From: Sphingomonadales bacterium UBA2683
GTDB lineage: Bacteria; Pseudomonadota; Alphaproteobacteria; Sphingomonadales; Sphingomonadaceae
Direction of reading: 5' to 3'
Assembly (NCBI GenBank): GCA_002354635.1
Contig: DELZ01000003.1
Location: 1 to 64,000, forward strand
Length of the DNA: 64,000 nucleotides
Shown: positions 60,719 through 64,000 of the stretch, in pieces
Layout of the letters: each line of letters opens with the position of its first letter
How positions within the stretch are numbered: the first letter of the stretch is position 1
Notes under the pieces: generated by a model
What the model was told of the DNA's origin: nothing
Databases searched by the model: none
What the model saw: only the letters and a program-made list of their open reading frames with translations
Program-made: the position numbers and the translations under genes

Positions 60719-62200
60719 ATGAAGAAGTTGAGTGGCCAAGAAAAGCTCAAAAAGGCCAAATTGGCCAAGACCAGAAATCGTCGCGAAGGGCTGGCGCTTA
60801 AGCGAGAAATGGCCGAGCGAGGAGAGCGGGCAAGGCGCAATGACCTGTTGCCCGAGCTTAGCATCACATACTGCCCGATCGATCATCTGCGGCCGCCGCG
60901 AAGAAGGACACGGCGTGAGGATCCAGAACAGATAGCACGGATTGCGGCGTCAATAACCGAGTCTGGCTTTAGCCTACCCTTGCTGACTCACGAAGGGCGA
61001 GTGATCGATGGATGGTCGCGGGTGCTGGCTGCACGGGAGCTTGGTCTGGACCGCGCTCCAGTTATCGAATGCAGTCATCTTGACGAGCCGCATGCCCGGG
61101 CCCTCGCGCTTGCAATCAATCGGATCGGGGAGCGCGGCGAGTGGGACCTTGATGCGCTGCGGCTCGAGTTCATTGAACTCATCGAGCTCGAGATTGATCT
61201 GGATCCAACGGGCTTCAGCGTCGAGGAGCAGGACATCATCCTGCTTGATCCGCTCGACGAAGATGAGGAGGTGGCCGGCGAAGAGGACGTCGATGATCCG
61301 CCTGCCAATCCTGTTACCCGGCCTGGCGATAGCTGGCAGCTCAGAAATCACCGGATCATCTGCGGTGATGCCCTCGAGGAGACGACCTACAAGACGCTGC
61401 TCGTCGACGAGCAGGTCGACGCTGTGCTTACCGACCCTCCTTACAACGTGAAGATCAAGGGCAATGTCAGCGGGCTTGGGAAAAAGGTCCATGACGAGTT
61501 TGCCATGGCATCGGGCGAGATGTCGGATGCAGAGTTCCAGGCCTTTCTCGATAAAGTCTTTGCAATGTTGTCCTTATGGCTGGTTGCAGGCGCTGTCCTT
61601 TTCGTGTTCATGGACTGGCGCTCGATGCACCGGGTCTATGCGGCGGGCCATGCGGCTAAGTTGAAACTGATCAACCTTGTCGTCTGGTACAAGGAGTCTG
61701 GAGGCATGGGCGCGCTCTATCGCTCGGCCCACGAGCTGATTGCGGTTTTCTGCCACGGCGAAAAACCCAGAGTAAATAATATTGAGCTGGGAAGACACGG
61801 GCGCGACCGTACCAATGTCTGGGTGGCGCCTGGCGCAAATCGCCGCGGGTCCTCCGCAAACGAGATGCTCGAACACCACGCAACCCCGAAGCCTGTCGAG
61901 CTTTGCGCGGACGCTTTGCTGGACGTGACGCGGCGCAGCGACATCGTGCTCGACGTATTCCTTGGAAGCGGGGCCACGCTGATTGCGGCCGAGAAAACCG
62001 GGCGGGTATGCCGCGGGATCGAGATCGATCCTGGCTTTGTCGATGTCTGCGTCAGGCGCTGGGAGAAGCTGACCGGCGGACAAGCCGTGCTTTGCAAAAC
62101 GGGCGAGTCCTTTGCCGAGGTTGCGGCCCGCCGGACCGGAGAGCAGGCCGCTGGCTTGCCTGCCGATCCGCCCACGGATGACAAGGGAGAGCTGTCATGA
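60719..62200 (+). CDS. ParB-domain DNA methyltransferase (phage type)
   Basis: 493 residues. A basic N terminus (LSGQEKLKKAKLAKTRNRR), a ParB/Srx-like domain (residues about 45-130, SITESGFSLPLLTHEGRVIDGWSRVLAARELG in parts), an acidic linker, then a beta-class amino-methyltransferase with TDPPYN (Asp239) before FLGSGAT (Phe414). The order of motifs shows the beta class, N6-adenine or N4-cytosine. A near-perfect AAAGGAGG precedes the ATG. ParB-MTase fusions are common in phage packaging regions. Confidence 0.9.
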   Translation: MKKLSGQEKLKKAKLAKTRNRREGLALKREMAERGERARRNDLLPELSITYCPIDHLRPPRRRTRREDPEQIARIAASITESGFSLPLLTHEGRVIDGWSRVLAARELGLDRAPVIECSHLDEPHARALALAINRIGERGEWDLDALRLEFIELIELEIDLDPTGFSVEEQDIILLDPLDEDEEVAGEEDVDDPPANPVTRPGDSWQLRNHRIICGDALEETTYKTLLVDEQVDAVLTDPPYNVKIKGNVSGLGKKVHDEFAMASGEMSDAEFQAFLDKVFAMLSLWLVAGAVLFVFMDWRSMHRVYAAGHAAKLKLINLVVWYKESGGMGALYRSAHELIAVFCHGEKPRVNNIELGRHGRDRTNVWVAPGANRRGSSANEMLEHHATPKPVELCADALLDVTRRSDIVLDVFLGSGATLIAAEKTGRVCRGIEIDPGFVDVCVRRWEKLTGGQAVLCKTGESFAEVAARRTGEQAAGLPADPPTDDKGELS

Positions 62201-62625
62201 GCGTTAATAAAGGCACGCCCTCTGGCGAAGAAAGCTACGAGGTCGGATACGGCAAGCCGCCCAAAGAGCATCAGTTTCAGAAAGGCAACAAACTAGGCAA
62301 GGGCCAGAAAAAAGGCGCCAAGGCGCTCAAGACCATCGTCAAGGAAGTATCTGGGCAGAAGCTGCAGGTCAAGCTTCGGGGCAAGACAAAGAAACTTACC
62401 ATGCTTGAGCTCGCCATCCAGCAATTGTTCTCCAAGGCTAGCAAGGGAGATTTGAACGCTACGGCGAAGATGATTGCGCTGACCGAGATGTACCTGCCCC
62501 AGGACGAAGCCGGGGAGCGCGATGCTGAAACGCAAAAGGCTGACATGGATGCGCTCAGGGACTTCATCGCCCTTCAGGACCAATTGGAGGCAGCTGAGGA
62601 AGATGAGGAGGACCAAGGTGACTGA
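62197..62625 (+). CDS. DUF5681 protein, small packaging-associated
   Basis: 142 residues. The N-terminal VGYGKPPKEHQFQKGNKLGKG basic segment is the DUF5681 signature; a helical middle and a very acidic C-terminal tail follow. The family nearly always lies between a phage methyltransferase and the large terminase, so a DNA-recognition or small-terminase role is inferred. ATGA overlap upstream, 8-nt overlap downstream. Confidence 0.85.
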   Translation: MSVNKGTPSGEESYEVGYGKPPKEHQFQKGNKLGKGQKKGAKALKTIVKEVSGQKLQVKLRGKTKKLTMLELAIQQLFSKASKGDLNATAKMIALTEMYLPQDEAGERDAETQKADMDALRDFIALQDQLEAAEEDEEDQGD

Positions 62626-64000
62626 CCTAAACCCCATGGCATTCGCATTGATGACTCGCGGATTGGCACACGAAGACTTTACCTTTTTCGTATTCCGTGC
62701 CTTTCGTGAACTGCATGGGCGAAGCCTGGTTCCAAACTGGCACATTGCGACTATCGCGCACCATCTCGTTAAATCGACTTTGGGTGATGAGCGCCGGCTC
62801 ATCATCACGATGCCTCCGCGCTCACTAAAGAGCTTCATGGCAAGCGTTTGTCTTCCGGCATGGATCCTGGGGCACAATCCTCGGGAGAAGATCGTGTGTG
62901 CCTCCTACGGCCAGAAGCTGTCGGAAGAATTCGCATTCGAGACGCGCCGCCTGATGCAGACCACTTTCTATCGATCGGTATTCCCGAACACGCATCTCAA
63001 TCCCAAAAAATCTAGTCTCGAGGTACTGGCGACCACGCGAGGGGGACAGCGCCGGGCCACCTCGGTGGGGGGGTCGCTTACCGGGCTTGGCGGCAATCTC
63101 ATTATCATTGATGATCCGATTAAGGCGAGCGATGCGCACTCCGAAGTTGCCCGCGAAAATGCCATCCAGTGGTACGGAGCAACCGTGGCGAGCCGGCTCG
63201 ATGATCCCAAAAAGGGGCGGATCATTGTCATTGCCCAGCGCCTGCACATGGAGGATCTCCCGGGTCAGCTGCTGGCGCAGGGCCGGTGGCAGCACCTCGA
63301 CCTCCCCCTCATCGAATGGAAAGATCGCGAGATCGAGATAGGGCCAACGAGAATAGTTTCCCGGCCTGCCGGTCATATTCTCCACGAAGAGCGCATTGAT
63401 GAGGAGGAAATCTCCCGCCTGCGCTCAGAGATGGGCGAGCGGGATTTTGAAGCACAATACAACCAGCGCCCGCTGCCTCCAGGCGGCGCCCTGTTCAAGG
63501 GTAGTTGGCTCCAGCGATATGACGAGCGGCCCCAGTCCCATCAGGTCGAGGGCATTTTCCAGAGCTGGGATACCGCCTATTCAACCGGCGAGCACAATGA
63601 CTACTCGGTTTGCTCGACCTGGGCGCTCTCGGGCAAGCGTTGCTTTCTGCTCGACATATTCAGGGAGAAGCTGGAGTTTGCCGAGCTCGAGAAGGCGGTC
63701 CAGCACCAACGGGAGAAATGGAAGGCCAATCTCGTAATTGTTGAAAAGGCCGGGTCTGGTATCAGCCTGTACCAGAATATCAAGCACGAAGGCCGCAATC
63801 ACTGGCTCGTGAACATATCACCGGCTGGTTCCAAGCAGGACCGTGCTTCGCAGCAATCACCAAAGTTCGAGCGCGGTGAGGTCTTGCTACCTCATGACGC
63901 GCCGTGGCTGAGAACCTTCGAGGACGAGCTGCTTGGATTCCCGCATGTCAAACATGACGATCAGGTCGACAGCATGGTCCAGTTTCTTGCAGCTCTGGAT
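62618..64000 (+). CDS. Phage terminase large subunit (partial, runs off the window)
   Basis: 461 codons are visible with no stop. The GTG at 62618 is fixed by AGGAGG (62606-62611). Residues 61-72 give the Walker A-like IITMPPRSLKS; Asp165-Asp166 lie in the Walker B LIIIDDP; a C-motif region follows. The nuclease domain starts near IFQSWDTAYSTGEHNDY and contains HDDQVDSM, the metal-binding Asp cluster. It pumps DNA into phage heads and cuts concatemers. The gene continues past the right edge. Confidence 0.93.
   Translation, partial: MTDLNPMAFALMTRGLAHEDFTFFVFRAFRELHGRSLVPNWHIATIAHHLVKSTLGDERRLIITMPPRSLKSFMASVCLPAWILGHNPREKIVCASYGQKLSEEFAFETRRLMQTTFYRSVFPNTHLNPKKSSLEVLATTRGGQRRATSVGGSLTGLGGNLIIIDDPIKASDAHSEVARENAIQWYGATVASRLDDPKKGRIIVIAQRLHMEDLPGQLLAQGRWQHLDLPLIEWKDREIEIGPTRIVSRPAGHILHEERIDEEEISRLRSEMGERDFEAQYNQRPLPPGGALFKGSWLQRYDERPQSHQVEGIFQSWDTAYSTGEHNDYSVCSTWALSGKRCFLLDIFREKLEFAELEKAVQHQREKWKANLVIVEKAGSGISLYQNIKHEGRNHWLVNISPAGSKQDRASQQSPKFERGEVLLPHDAPWLRTFEDELLGFPHVKHDDQVDSMVQFLAALD

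Overview
The window looks like a chromosome segment of a sphingomonad-type alphaproteobacterium (Sphingomonadales, near Sphingopyxis, Sphingorhabdus or Parasphingorhabdus). This is inferred from gene content and order: a large TonB-dependent receptor paired with a lipoprotein, a pcm-tolC-popZ-like(DUF2497)-valS block, a TauE/SafE plus TIGR02186 pair, a short LuxR-HTH protein with a C-terminal membrane anchor, and an NfrB-like glycosyltransferase. No rRNA or other definitive marker is present.

Bases 1-40,300 are mostly ordinary chromosome. They hold a lipoprotein/TonB-receptor transport operon; a small TPR protein behind a striking 14-bp inverted repeat; a metal-efflux cluster (CDF transporter and DUF3703, divergent from a CadR/PbrR-like MerR regulator with a textbook operator); tRNA-Cys; pcm, tolC, popZ-like, an S9 peptidase, a crotonase and valS; a HerA-like ATPase; TauE/SafE with TIGR02186; an NfrB-like glycosyltransferase with a beta-rich partner; a spinster-type MFS transporter with a thioesterase; a crotonase/DsbA-like isomerase/GST operon; an AlaC-like aminotransferase; PhoD with DUF3667; an ExbD; an SDR lacking its catalytic Tyr/Lys; a GNAT-nitrilase fusion; and a transketolase-like enzyme.

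From about 40.46 kb to about 57.4 kb the sequence changes character. It is visibly more AT-rich in long parts, and full of gene fragments, insertion sequences and small stress or detoxification cassettes. A decayed IS6-family element marks the left side and a 3' half of a tRNA-Thr(GGT)-like gene marks the right side. Inside are TetR/membrane protein/GST; an intact 1,892-bp IS1595-type element with three passenger genes that split a LysE/RhtB exporter (its 8-bp target duplication is still readable); an HxlR-GST-NTF2-tautomerase-nitronate monooxygenase operon; a VOC gene behind a MerR-type promoter; a group II PLP decarboxylase with an ArsR regulator; PhzF; and fragments of dapA, EamA, an alpha/beta hydrolase, a second nitronate monooxygenase and an M14 carboxypeptidase. 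Most of the intact genes fit electrophile, quinone, nitro or metal detoxification and export.

From about 58 kb come a CPBP membrane protease with an AraC regulator, then a gene-free stretch with iterated AACGGGA-type half sites. After that is a strongly structured, terminator-ended RNA candidate that leads into a phage packaging module: ParB-like/DNA methyltransferase, DUF5681 and terminase large subunit. The terminase runs off the end of the window, so a prophage or phage-derived element continues to the right.
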